In this document: piece after piece, positions 34,401 through 45,487 of the stretch
Numbering within the stretch: position 1 is the first letter of the stretch
Layout: every line of letters starts with the position of its first letter
Origin: Nageia nagi
Lineage: Eukaryota; Pinophyta
Length of the DNA: 64,000 nucleotides
Direction of reading: 5' to 3'
Assembly (NCBI GenBank): GCA_050084985.1
Contig: JBITNC010000001.1
Location: forward strand, 53,320,001-53,384,000
Notes under the pieces: model-generated
Told to the model about the DNA's origin: nothing
Databases searched by the model: none
Seen by the model: the letters and a program-made list of their open reading frames with translations, nothing else
Made by a program: the position numbers and the translations under genes

Positions 34401-36418
34401 CATGAACCAGCTGATACACCAGTGATAGTGAAATGGTGGTGTTGTCCATTAAAAGGGGAAATTGGAGGCACAGCCACCTCCATATTCTAGTTGCATTCCC
34501 ATCCTATCCTAGTTCGATGCTCATCCTAGTCAAGATGGCTATCTAGCAGTCTGCCTAAATGGCTTTACAGTGGGGCTCACCTGATGTAGTGGCTAGTGGT
34601 GAGAATATGAAAGGCACATATCCTCTCACTTAAATACATGGAAAGGCTTCAGCCAACAATGAAAGTAACAAAATTTGTGCAGAAGTTGCACCAGATATTT
34701 GATCATCTCATTCTTGGAATTCACCATCAAGAATGAACATGACCACACATTTCTGCCAATGCGCATATTGCTCTGATTATTTCGTTATTGCTTCTGGAAC
34801 AATCAAGTGTTGCTCTTTTCCATTCTCCGTCCCTCTCCATTTCCCATACCTACACTGATTTGCTTATCAACCATCACCTTTAAGCAATAATACATGAGAT
34901 TGGAAGTAAAATTCATTAGATCTCTGAAGCAGGAACTACATGGACCTAGATAATTATGGATATAAACTGGGTGCTTTGGATGGTATTTCATTAAGATTGC
35001 ATTAGATGCCAATCACTTTCTAGCTTCCTTTACTGAATGCATTAAATGGACATGTAATAGGAAATATCAAAGTTGGATTGTTTAAAGTTAAATGCTTGTT
35101 CAGAATTGCACATTTTGCCTTTTAAGAAATGATCTAATACAAACAACAATAAGAAGTAATTTTGTCAGCTCATCTAATCTGTACCAATAAAAGATTGCTA
35201 AACCAGTCCTTTCATATTCATGGTTGAAAACTTATCTAATGTACCATCCAAACCTTACAAGAACTTATACTGCTAAATAATTCTACAGTCTGCTTGGTAA
35301 AAGCAGTTATCAATTAATCAACCTATAGCTATAGAATCTAGATCGATTACAGCAGGACCAACAAGGAACTAGCCTTTTCAGTTTTCATATTAGTTAAAGA
35401 TTAAAATATTTATAGTAAAATCAAAATCAAGACTATGAATTCTATCAAACTGGGCAATGAAAAATGACCTATTCACTCACCCCATAATGGCGCCCCTCTT
35501 CTTGGCACAATTAAGGTAAGGTTGCTAGTTGCAGAGATTTCTCTAGTGATTCCAACACCCACGGATACTACTCTCTGCTAAAAGGACTACAAATTGATTA
35601 CCATAGCATCCTGTGTTCTCATAGATTGATTTATACATGGTTGTTCTGTCATTTTCTAAACAAAAATATAGTTTTTGACAATATTCAGAAGTCCAATTAA
35701 GAGTTGCCGACCAAAGTATGTACGCATAAATTAGTAACAATACGAACCAACTACATTGTTAAGTACACATATCCAAATTTTGGACATCTGCCCTTATCAT
35801 CCATATTAAAATGTTATGTCAAACCATTTATCATTGTGCTGCAATTATATGACTGGATAAATAACTATTAAGACCATTCACAACATATTCTTCTTGATTA
35901 ATAATTCCTGCCTGAAATATGGGTATAATTGCAATCAACTACCCTGGTAGTTATACGGATACCCATCCAAGTTGCCTGCCCTTATCACAGAGTTGACATA
36001 ATTAATGATTCATTTTAACAATATCCAGAAATCCAGAATTTTACACCCACTATTATGAAATATAAACATAATAAGATCTAAATTGATCAAATCAACCTTC
36101 TGGACAAAAAAGTTGAAACAATCACATTTCAAAACAAAAACATTGCAATTTTTTTTACAACACATAGGTGCTTCATTTCCTTCCAATTTCAGTTAACCAA
36201 ATATTGAGAATAAAATGATTTCTTTAGTTAAGTGCTCCAAGCAGGAATAACAAGGAGACGCATGTAAGTACCTTGCCCTTATCAACCCAATTATTAAAAT
36301 CAGATTAGGCATTCATTTAGCTCTACTACTCCACATTTTTACAGATACACATAACACCATGAGATACCCAATTTATAATAAATATGGTTATATGGTAATA
36401 TACAAATCACTAACTAAT
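31450..36418. other. about 5 kb without recognised gene or transposon
   Basis: No RT, integrase, LTR or repeat structure was seen. Frames are short (80 codons or fewer) and motif-less. Small (TA)n and (AC/TA)n stretches lie near 34140-34225. Composition is less repetitive than the rest of the window, fitting gene-flanking or intronic sequence between the promoter-like island and the methyltransferase. Confidence 0.5.
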
Positions 36419-37057
36419 TCAATTTTGTTTGAAAATTTTGAAAATACCAATGTCCTCGCTCTGCCACTGCGGATGAAGCTCCTCCTGAGGAACCTTAACC
36501 CACGTAAATCCCTGCTCCCGCAAGACCTTGAAGCATTCAGTAGTCCCATTCCTAAGCTCATAGGCCAACAAAATTACAGTATCCCTCCCGCATACCTCCC
36601 TCAAAGTTTTGCACAAGGCAGGCACAGACTTGACATCGTAGAGCAAATCAGACATTAGCAAAAAATCCACTGGTGGGGATAAACATAGATCATCAAAATC
36701 CAAATGCTCCCCCCATATCAAGCATTTGGCTTTGACTTTTCCCCCAAGTTGGTTCTGGTCCACATTTTTCTGAAGGCCCGGCAAAAGGCAAGGGACATCT
36801 GTCAGTACCACGTTGGCTCCCAAGAGGGCAGATGTGAGGCCGGGCAGGCCTGTACCTGAACCCAGTTCTAGGACTGTTTTGCAATGGAAGGATTGTGGTT
36901 TCCATGAGGGAGTAGTTAAGTAGTGGGCAAGGACTAGGGAGCAGTCCCATATAAAGCATCCTGCTGCTTCCTTGCCTGTTAGGGGATCTATTATGTTGTC
37001 TTGCTCATGTATGGTGAGAGTTCTATCTGCAATCTCAATCTCTCTCGTGTTGCCCAT
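36419..37057 (-). CDS. METTL21-like protein methyltransferase (Methyltransf_16)
   Basis: Intact, intronless frame of 212 codons. SAM-dependent class I (seven-beta-strand) methyltransferase. Motif I ELGSGTGLPG is at residues 64-73 (SAM binding), the post-I acidic LTDVP at 85-89, LIWG at 113-116, the family's SDLLYD at 136-141, and LLAYELR at 163-169. An N-terminal W (37) in FIWD and the SD[LIV]xY motif are the hallmarks of the METTL21 / lysine methyltransferase 16 family, which methylates lysines in proteins such as chaperones or elongation factors; the substrate here cannot be read from sequence. Length fits the family (about 200-240). The ATG at 37055-37057 gives the full N-terminal strand and is preceded by an in-frame stop. 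The body keeps CpGs, unlike the transposons around it, which argues for an expressed host gene. Copia H lies 1.2 kb upstream. Confidence 0.9.
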   Translation of the reverse strand: MGNTREIEIADRTLTIHEQDNIIDPLTGKEAAGCFIWDCSLVLAHYLTTPSWKPQSFHCKTVLELGSGTGLPGLTSALLGANVVLTDVPCLLPGLQKNVDQNQLGGKVKAKCLIWGEHLDFDDLCLSPPVDFLLMSDLLYDVKSVPALCKTLREVCGRDTVILLAYELRNGTTECFKVLREQGFTWVKVPQEELHPQWQSEDIGIFKIFKQN

Positions 37058-38265
37058 GATTAAAATCTAGTCTCTGAGGTTACTGTTGCAAGAGTACTGA
37101 ATTCTAGAACAATGATTATTAGCTGCAATTGAGGGGTAAATAACAGGTGTGCACAACTTCTAACAAAAGTGGGTTTTCGAAACCAATTTGTGTCGGTTGA
37201 AGGAACAATCTACAAATACTAAAGTTTGTGCTTTACATTTGAGAATTGTTGAGAATCAGTCGCTGAAAAAGGATACACCAATGAAACCAAAAAAAGAAAG
37301 AGAAAAATGTATCATAGGATATATGGTTCATGAGAATGACATTCTATTGAAAAGTGACTAGCGAATTTTATTTTTTTTACTGAAAAAAATTATTATATTA
37401 ATAAAATATAAATACCTTTCACAATAAAAAGTGTGGGTAGTTTAACATAATAGAGGTTATATTAATTTTAAAGCATAGGAAAAATTAAAATAAAACAAAA
37501 TTTATTTAAAGGTTTAAGGTCTATCATAAGTATCCATAATCATCATAAAATCAATAATTAATTTGTATGAGGAATATGATCAACAAAAGGATCTTCATCA
37601 TTATCTATATATTACTATTGATTATGTAGTATTGGAATAATTTGCTCAGTCTCATCACACATGTTATTATGCTCTTCTTCTTTTTTAATCAGAACCAACG
37701 GATAAATTTGATATTAATCAAAAAAGAAAATCGAGTTTTGAAATGACCTCAAACACCTTTTACAAAAAAGCAATAAAGAGTTGAATCTATTTTCCTTTAT
37801 CATATACAAATAGAGTGAAATAGATCTATGTCAAGTATAAGCCATACACAAAAAAACACATAGCATAAGGTAATTATCATTACATAGTAATAGTATAAGT
37901 GTTGGTCCATCAACTGATCAAAAGAGAGTAAAACGAAGCACTGTGTATAGACTATATCTATTTTCTTATTGAAAGAAATATAGAGTATTTCATGCATAGC
38001 AGTAAAATGGTTCTCAGTTTGAGTGTCCTTTAGAAGCAAACAAAAAAAAAACTTGATCTTGATGTTGTACAATATCCATGGAGACAAAGAAAACACAATT
38101 ACCCCTGACTATTTCCCTCCCTGTCAGGTTTGAACTTCTAAAGAGGCTTTACTTTGAAGTAGAATCTTGTATTATATTGTGGTCTTATAGATGCTCGAAC
38201 CTCAAGAAAGTCATCGTGCCAATAATCATGAAGCTTTACCTCATCTAGTTCAAAGTAATCCTCAT
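37058..38265. other. upstream region of the methyltransferase
   Basis: AT-rich, no coding signal. A (T)n(A)n stretch near 37370-37390 and AT-rich boxes around 37395-37415 are the nearest TATA-like elements, but none is convincing on the minus strand. It ends at the TSD copy of H (38266-38270). Confidence 0.5.
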
Positions 38266-38270
38266 CCCAC
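38266..38270. repeat. target-site duplication CCCAC, left copy (H)
   Basis: CCCAC directly abuts the LTR start at 38271; the second copy is 43590-43594. Confidence 0.95.
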
Positions 38271-38793
38271 TGAGAGAAATAATGGAGCTTACTGTCCATG
38301 GTTTATTGATGTCGATATATAGCCTTGGGTTCTCAACAACGAAATCCACAAGGTTTACAAACTTACAAACAAGAAGTTAGAGAATTTACTATTCTCAACA
38401 ACACTACAACCCATAGCCATCTCAGTCCAAGAGAAGTAGCTAAACATGTGATAACAATACTCCAAACATAGCTTAAAACATGTCTAATATGATAACAAAC
38501 AAACCCCTAAAGTAGGAAGACGAAATAATCAATAACAAGAAAGTTGTTACAAAAACAAACTCATTCTGCCTGCACATTGTCGTTTTCTCTACACAGCGAT
38601 CATCAGCGATCTTAGAGGATCGGCAACGATCGGCAGCAATCGGTGGTAATCGACGGTAATGACGATCGATGGCAATCGGTGGCGATCGGCGGTAATCGAT
38701 GGCGATCGACGGTGATCGATGGCGATCTCTATCATAGGCAGATTTATTCCAGAACATTGCAAAAACACATATTATGGAGTCAAAACTCCAACA
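38271..38793 (-). repeat. 3' LTR of H (523 bp)
   Basis: Minus strand begins TGTTGGAGTTTTGAC and ends ..CCATTATTTCTCTCA. U3 contains the GATCG minisatellite (38590-38735). A TATA-like CTATATATC lies near 38313-38321. It retains many more CpGs than the 5' copy and reads toward the methyltransferase gene. Confidence 0.95.
38590..38735 (-). repeat. GATCGRYGGYAAT minisatellite in LTR U3
   Basis: A run of 9-12-bp units on the plus strand such as 'gatcggtggcaatcggtggc' and 'gatcgatggcgatcgacggt', about a dozen in a row. The homologous tract in the 5' LTR is 43400-43530, where many CG steps have become TG or CA and one or two units are missing. Confidence 0.85.
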
Positions 38794-41700
38794 TGCTCCC
38801 CCTTGATGCTAAGGGGACTAACTAGCAAGTCTCTCAGTATCATAAACTGAGTTTTGTTTACTCCTTTGGTAAATAAATCCGCTATATTATCCTTGGTGTT
38901 GATGTGTTCCAAATCAACAATCTTCTTCTCCACCATATCTCTAATGAAATGGTATTTCATATCAAAATGTTTGGACCTGCTGTGATGTACTGGATTGTTT
39001 GCAAGTTGAATTGCACTAGCATTATCACAAAACAACTTAGTAGCATCTCTTTGTTGCTCACCAAGTTCTTCAAGAATCTTTCTCAACCACAATGCTTGGG
39101 TGCTTGCACTTGTGATTGCAATGTATTCTACCTCTGTAGAAGATAGTGCAACAGTTGTTTGCTTCTTAGAACTCCATGTGATTAGTCCTGATCCAATGTT
39201 GAAGCAATTTTCAGAAGTAGACTTTCTATCATCAATATTGCTTCCCCAATCTGAATCACTATAGCCAACAAGTTTCACCTTGCTTTCTTTGTAGTAATGG
39301 ATGCCAAAACCAATGGTGCCTTTGATGTACCTCATGATCCTCTTGGTAGCCTTCATGTGAGTCTTGGTAGGTTCACTCATGTACCTAGAAATAAAAGAAA
39401 TAGCACATGCAATATCTGGACGAGTATTAGTGAGAAACATAAGACTCCCAACCATACTCCTATATGTGGTGACATCTACCCTTTCACTACCATCTTCCTT
39501 ACTCAATAACTCCCCATGAGCAATTGGAGTAGGAACTGGTTTACAATTTTCCATGCCATATTTGGACAACATATCTTTGGCATATTTGGTTTGACAAATA
39601 AAAATTTCACTATCATTTTGATACACTTTCATACCTAGGAAATAATGCATGAGACCTAGGTCTTTCATATCAAACTCTTTCATCATAGACTCTTTAAACT
39701 CTTCATTCATCCTATCATTGCTTCCCATGTAAATCAAATCATCTACATACAAGCATACAATCATAATATCATTACATTTCTTTAAATAATAGAAAGTAGG
39801 CTCACTCTTGCTTTTCACAAGACCATATTGATGAAAGTATCCATCAATCCTTGAGTACTAAGCTCTAGGAGCTTGTTTGAGGCCATACAAGGCCTTCTTC
39901 AATTTGTAGACCATGTCCTCTTTGCCTTTGATCTCAAATCCTTGAGGTTGTTGTACATATACCTCTTCTTGTATGTATCCATTCAAGAATGCACTCTTCA
40001 CATCAAGGTGATGCACTCTCCATCCTTTTTGGGTAGCCAAGGATAGAACCAATCTAATTGTCTCTTGCCTTGCAACAGGTGCAAAAGTCTCCTCATAATC
40101 AATGCCATACTTTTGAGTGAAACCTTTTGCCACTAGTCTTGCTTTGTGTTTTTGAATAGTGCCATTTGCATTATACTTTGTCTTGTAGACCCACTTGGAG
40201 CCTACTACCTTCTTTCCTTGTGGAAGCTCAACTAACTCCCAAGTATCATTTTTCTTGATGGAGTCCATCTCCTCTTGCATTGCTTTCATCCACAAATCAT
40301 TAGTACATGCAATTTCATAACAAGAAGGTTCAACATTAATTATACTCATCAAAGCATAATTTACCACATCACCTTTTGATTCACCATCATTGCTATCTCC
40401 ATACAAGTGCATATTTTGAAGATTATTAACAACACTTTCCATTTCTTTAGCTTGTGCTCTTGTTATTCTTCTACCAAAGTTTTTATCAAGCATTTGTGAT
40501 GATGGATGATCAATCAAAAATTGCTTATGTTTCTTTAAATTTATTTTTGCTTCCTCCAAAGAACCATCACTTGAGGATTTTGAACTTGGTGAAGAACATG
40601 GGCTAGAATTGGAAGAACTTACTTGATTGCCATCTTGAGGTATCTTTGCTTGCTTGAGCTGAATCTTTGCTTGCACATTTGGAGAGCCACTATTATTGGA
40701 ATCACCATCCAAATAGTATTTTTGATGACCCCATGCTCCCCCTTCATCAAAAATCACATCTCTAGATACAATAAGCTTTTTAGTTTTTGGATTGTACAAT
40801 CTCCATGCTTTGGTATTTTCACAATACCCAATAAAGATACATGCTTCACTTTTTGCATCAAGCTTTTGCCTATTTTCTTTTGGAACATGAGCATAGGCTA
40901 AACAACCAAAAACTTTCAAATGTGCAATAGTTGGCTTTTTGCCATACCAAGCTTCATATGGTGTCACCCCATCCAAACTAGAGGTAGGACATCTATTCAA
41001 GAGATACATGGCTGTCCTAATTGCCTCCCCCCAATACATTTTTGACAAATTCTTAGTTTGGAGCATACTTCTATCCATATTATTCAAGGTTCTATTCTTT
41101 CTTTCAGCCACTCCATTTTGTTGTGGTGTGTATGCACTTGTTAATTGCCTTTTAATTCCACAATTATTACAAAAATTGAAGAATTCATTGGAACAAAATT
41201 CACCTCCTCTATCACTTCTTAAACACTTGATTGCATACCCACTTTCATTTTCCACTTTTATTTTGAATTCTTTGGATTTATCAAATGTCTCATCTTTAGT
41301 TTTCAAGAGGTACACCCAACACATTCTTGAAAAATCATCAATGAAAGTGAGGAAGTAGCAGTTCTTACCAAGACTTTGAGTTTGCATAGGTCCACACAAA
41401 TCACTATGCACCAATTGTAGGGGATAGGAAGTCCTGCATGCTTGATCTTTTGGAAAGCTTTCTCTTGAATGCTTTCCCAATACACATCCTTCACAAATCT
41501 TCTTTGGGTCATCTACTTTTGGAAGCCCATAAACCATCTCTTGAGAAGCCAATGTCTTCAAACTTGAGAAATTTAAATGCCCATATCTCAAGTGCCACAA
41601 CCAATTTTTATTATCAATAGCCACATGTGCAAAATTGGTACCTTGCTCTCCAAATTTGAGAGGGAACAATCTATTTTTGGTCATTGGAATAGTAGTAACA

Positions 41701-42944
41701 AGCCTATTCCCACTATCAAAAATCTTGCAAGCATTCTTTGCAAATAAAAGACTATAATTGTGCTCCATCATTTGACCAACACTCAAGAGATTATGCTTCA
41801 AATTGGGAATATGATAAACATCCTTTACCTTCTTAATACCTTCTTTGGTGTGCACATCCATAGCTCTAATGCCTTCAACATGCAAGGCTTTATCATCTCC
41901 AAGACAGATCTTGGACTTATATGAGTTGTTGATTGAAGAAAATAATTCTCCATTACCAATCATATGATTGCTACAACCAGTATCAAGAAGCCATGTTTTT
42001 CTCATGCTTTGATAAGATTTTCCATATGACAAGAAGAGTGAAGAAGGCTCTCCTTCCTCTCCATAGTTTGCACTCTCCTTTGCTTCATTTGCAGCCTTTG
42101 TTCTACACTCTTTCTCAAAGTGTCCATATTTATGGCAATAGTAACATTGCTTGTTACTTTTATCACCTCTTCCACTTCCTCTACCTTGAGGACCTTTTCT
42201 TCCTCTTCCTCTTCCTCTTCCTCTTCCTCTAAAGGGAGATCTTCCTCTACCTCGTCCATGGCCTTTGGCTTGGCCACTAGTTTCACCCTCTTTGGATGAA
42301 AAAGCTTTTTCTTCCATGCCTCCAAGATGTGGAGTTGAAGAAAACCTTTCCTCATGAGACATTAATGATCCTATGAGCTGATCATAGGTGAGAGTAGATA
42401 GATCCTTACTCTCCTCAATCACAATGGAGACTTGGGTCCACTTGGGCAAAAGTGTTCTCAACACCTTTTTGAAAATCACCTCATTCTCTACTTCTTCTCC
42501 AAGGGCTCTCATTTTGTCTGCACAAATCTTGGCTCTCAAACAATAGTCTCCAACCTTCTCATCTTCTCTCATCTTGAGATTTTCAAACTCCATTTTGAGA
42601 GTTTGCAACCTCACTTACTTGACTTGTTTGCTACCTTCATAGCTCTCCTTCAAGACTTTCCAAGCTTCTTGGGTTGAAGTGCAACTTGTGATTCTTGTAT
42701 AAATGGATTCATCTAAGGCAGCTTGAATGAAGTACATTACCATGCTATTCTTCTGTTGTGCCTCCTTCAAGGTTTGCTTTTGGGCAGCTGGAACTAGACT
42801 CCAATTAGTAGGTTCAACATAGCCTTCTTCTATGATATCCCAATAGCCTTTACCAATGAGCAAATGCCTCATTTTGGTAGACCAATAATCATAGTTCTCT
42901 CCTTTGAATTCTGGAATTGGAACATTCCCATTTGAATTTGCCAT
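38772..42944 (-). pseudogene. copia H gag-pol polyprotein, two nonsense codons
   Basis: One frame runs from ATG 42942-42944 (MANSNGNVPIPEFKGENYDY) to a stop near 38772. Order: UBN2 gag; an Arg/Gly-rich stretch (plus positions about 42180-42260); zinc knuckle CYYCHKYGHFEKEC; protease DTG in WLLDTGCSNHM; HHCC; integrase with HSDLCGP, RSDRGGEF and NGVAERKNRT (the D,D,E triad); RT with DVKSAFLNG and YVDD; RNase H to LFTKGVNKTQF. Breaks: TAA at 42615-42617 inside gag (after KQVK) and TAG at 39858-39860 replacing the conserved Trp of QAPRAW in RT. All other catalytic residues are present. Normal product would be capsid plus replication and integration enzymes; as it stands this copy cannot make full-length Pol without readthrough. 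Confidence 0.93.
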
Positions 42945-43061
42945 TGCTACAATCACAATTGACAATCTTCTTCCAAGAGTTGTTGGATCCTCCTCAAATG
43001 AAGCTTTCAAAACTTCATACAAGTCACCTCACTCACTACTCAATCCTAATAGATTGAACTA

Positions 43062-43073
43062 GCTCTGATACCA
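43062..43073 (-). other. primer-binding site of H
   Basis: Reverse complement TGGTATCAGAGC, exact initiator-Met type, three bases from the LTR edge. Confidence 0.93.
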
Positions 43074-43076
43074 CAA

Positions 43077-43589
43077 TGAGAGAAATAATGGAGCTTACTG
43101 TCCATGGTTTATTGATGTCAATATATAGCCTTGGGTTCTCAACAACAAAATCCACAAGGTTTACAAACTTACAAACAAGAAGTTAGAGAATTTACTATTC
43201 TCAACAACACTACAACCCATAACCATCTCAGTCTAGGAGAAGTAGCTAAACATGTGATAACAATACTCCAAACATAGCTTAAAACATGCCTAATACGATA
43301 ACAAACAAACCCCTAAAGTAGGAAGATGAAACAATCAATAACAAGAAAGTTGTTACAAAAACAAACTCATTCTACCCGCACACTGTCGTTTTCTCTACAT
43401 AGCGATCGTCAGCGATCTTATAGGATTGGTAATGATCGGTAGCAATCGGTGGCGATCAGTGGCAATGATGATTGGTGGTAATCGGTGGTGATCGGTAGTA
43501 ATCAGTAGCGATCGGTGGTGATCTCTATCATAGGCGAATTTATTCCAGAACATTGCAAAAACACATATTATGGAGTCAAAACTCCAACA
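43077..43589 (-). repeat. 5' LTR of H (513 bp)
   Basis: Same ends as the 3' LTR (TGTTGGAG .. TCTCTCA). The minisatellite (43400-43530) is CpG-depleted relative to the 3' copy. Confidence 0.95.
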
Positions 43590-43594
43590 CCCAC
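43590..43594. repeat. target-site duplication CCCAC, right copy (H)
   Basis: Identical to 38266-38270 and directly abuts the 5' LTR. Confidence 0.95.
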
Positions 43595-45218
43595 TGCAGC
43601 TTCAACTTTTTATGATTGTACTTATAGAACTTCTTATATATCTTCCTCCAATTTTTTTATTTTTGAATCAAGCTATGTTTATGGGTTTCAGAACCTTGCA
43701 TAGATTCGTAGATAGGAATGGTTTCAAAGACCACACTGGGGTTCCCCTAGCATCTTTCTACTTCAAGTAACATTACATTATGCAAATGGATATTTTGAGA
43801 CATGCAGATTAGTTGGACTTTATGTTTTATGTACTTGGTAGGCTTAGGACACCTTCTAATTATAGCAAACACTGCAATCTAAAGGTTATACGCATCATGT
43901 TTTGTAGTTTGGTTAGGAGAATGAGAGGGGGATTCCATAGGGTTAATCATGGTAGGGGAGTTCTCTATATTCCAATCCTGGTAAGGTTTTTTAGGACTAG
44001 TTTTGCCACTTTCCTTCTCCATCTCATGGATGCTCAAGCGGGCATCTTGTTTCCTCTTTCTTTCATAAGTACATTTACAAGAAGGAATTATTTTAGGATT
44101 GACATCAATTTTGGTAATCTCAAGAGTGACAAGATTCTCTTTTGTGTAAGTAGAACTACATTCCTCCTTAGGTGGTCCATCAGAGATAAAGATAGTTTCA
44201 AGTTCCAACTTACCTTTGGCCTTATTTGCTTGAGTTATTGATTGCGTCCTCCTCCTTATGGGGGTAAGAAATCCTTCTATTGTGTTATGTTCATTGTCAC
44301 TTAGTTGTTGTCTATTCTCTGGGTAAGGTTGTTCCTATACATTTTGACCCAAATCTTCCTCAATAATGATTCTTTGAGTTTGCTTAGTTCACCTTCATCT
44401 TTTGAATCTAATTGGTTCTTCCTCATATTCATCCTCACCCTCTGTAGAATTTTGATCTTACATGTTTTGTCTAATTTTAACATAGTTTCATTGTTCATCA
44501 TCATTTTGAACTAGGGTCTCTTGGTTGTTTTCCTCATCAACCCTCTTACCATTCCTTCTCACCCTTCTTGTTCGGGCTTGTGTATTCTTGGTTGGGGTTA
44601 CCTCTAAGAAGAATTTCCAAGCTAATTTCGGTAGACCAGTAGCATGACCATGGCATTTAGTTTGGCCTTGCATTTGGTGATTGAGACTACTATTAAGAAT
44701 TGAACAAAATTCATAAAGTTAACCTACTCTCTAGAGGGTTTGAAGTGATTCATCAGAATGATATGGGTACCAAACACTTATGTGTGTCTCCCATCCAAGG
44801 TTATATATTTCATTAGGATCTTACACACTTTATGCCATAGATAGGGCAAACTTATTTTATAATACCTTATTCTATATTGTTCCAAATAGATTTTCCTCCC
44901 TTCGAATTTTTGAACCTCCTCAATCTTACTTGCATTTGAATTTCACTTCACCTCCTTATCTCTATTTGAAAGGCCTCTAGCTTTCAAAATAGCTTATTCA
45001 CTAAATTAAACTTCCCTTCCATGAATTTTACAAACCCCATTCTTCCATGTATTCACTACATAATCCACCAATCTTTGACCACTTCCAGATCTGCATGCTT
45101 TAATAAACCTATCCAAACTTCCCCTACATAAAATTCTCCAAACATGGGAGTCTTTTTTTCCTTTACTTGGATCACTTGGCTCCATGAATACCAACAGCCC
45201 TCCCATTCTTCTCTAGTT
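43595..45218 (-). pseudogene. decayed LINE ORF1-like or unknown coding remnant
   Basis: Minus-strand frames at 45206-45006, 44673-44488 and 44208-43879 are hydrophilic, Lys/Arg-rich and Asp/Glu-rich in blocks (KNTQARTRRVRRNGKR near 44580; HVWRILCRGSLDRFIKA near 45130). This is the composition of a plant LINE ORF1 tail, but no intact zinc knuckle or DUF4283 motif could be confirmed. Before the insertion of G it was continuous with 54113 onward, where the L1-type LINE K ends. Its place downstream of K's ORF2 end would make it the head of a second LINE copy. Uncertain. Confidence 0.3.
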
Positions 45219-45223
45219 TGATA
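45219..45223. repeat. target-site duplication TGATA, left copy (solo LTR G)
   Basis: TGATA abuts LTR G at 45224; the second copy is 54108-54112, 8.9 kb away because B is nested in G. Confidence 0.9.
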
Positions 45224-45487
45224 TGATGGAATTGAAGGATTCCATATAACCAAGTTCACCTTGAAATTTTTTCAACAAATCTACCATTCATCCATCTAGC
45301 AAAGCAAGAAATAATTACATAAAAGATAACACATCATATATAGTGGTTTCTTCATCTCTTGGGAGTATATCCACTTTGAACCATCATTCTATAACTTCTC
45401 ACAAGATAACTCTTCTACAAACTCTCAAGAGTTTTTTTACAAGGCTCCTACAAGAATAAGAGTATTCCTACATCTTTACAAAATAAG
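45224..45487 (-). repeat. solo LTR G, U5-side half
   Basis: Minus-strand end reads ..CCTTCAATTCCATCA, identical in style to the end of LTR F (16841). The LTR is split at 45487/53874 by element B, whose TSD ATAAG belongs to it. Total unsplit length is about 498 bp, the same order as LTR F. Confidence 0.88.
45483..45487. repeat. target-site duplication ATAAG, left copy (B)
   Basis: ATAAG directly before LTR B at 45488; the second copy is 53869-53873. Confidence 0.95.

Larger units (their letters stand above)
38271..43589 (-). mobile_element. near-intact Ty1/copia element H (5.3 kb)
   Basis: Complete structure on the minus strand: 5' LTR 43077-43589, PBS 43062-43073, gag-pol in one frame 42944 to about 38772, PPT 38794-38804, 3' LTR 38271-38793, with a perfect 5-bp TSD CCCAC on both sides. 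Only two in-frame stops break the polyprotein. It is a different copia lineage from A/B/C: other LTRs, a compact layout with the PPT at the end of pol, and a short leader. LTR copies differ by several tens of mostly C/T and G/A changes plus 10 bp of length, so insertion is not very recent. Confidence 0.97.

Noticed and set aside
31450-36418. miRNA precursor downstream of the promoter-like island
   Set aside because: None of the conserved plant miRNA cores I know was seen, and no long hairpin was evident by eye.
38473-38757. Arg/Asp/Ile-rich 94-codon frame
   Set aside because: It is a translation of the GATCG minisatellite in the LTR of H.
43813-44241. 142-codon plus-strand frame
   Set aside because: Overlaps a more plausible hydrophilic minus-strand frame (44208-43879); no recognisable domain.
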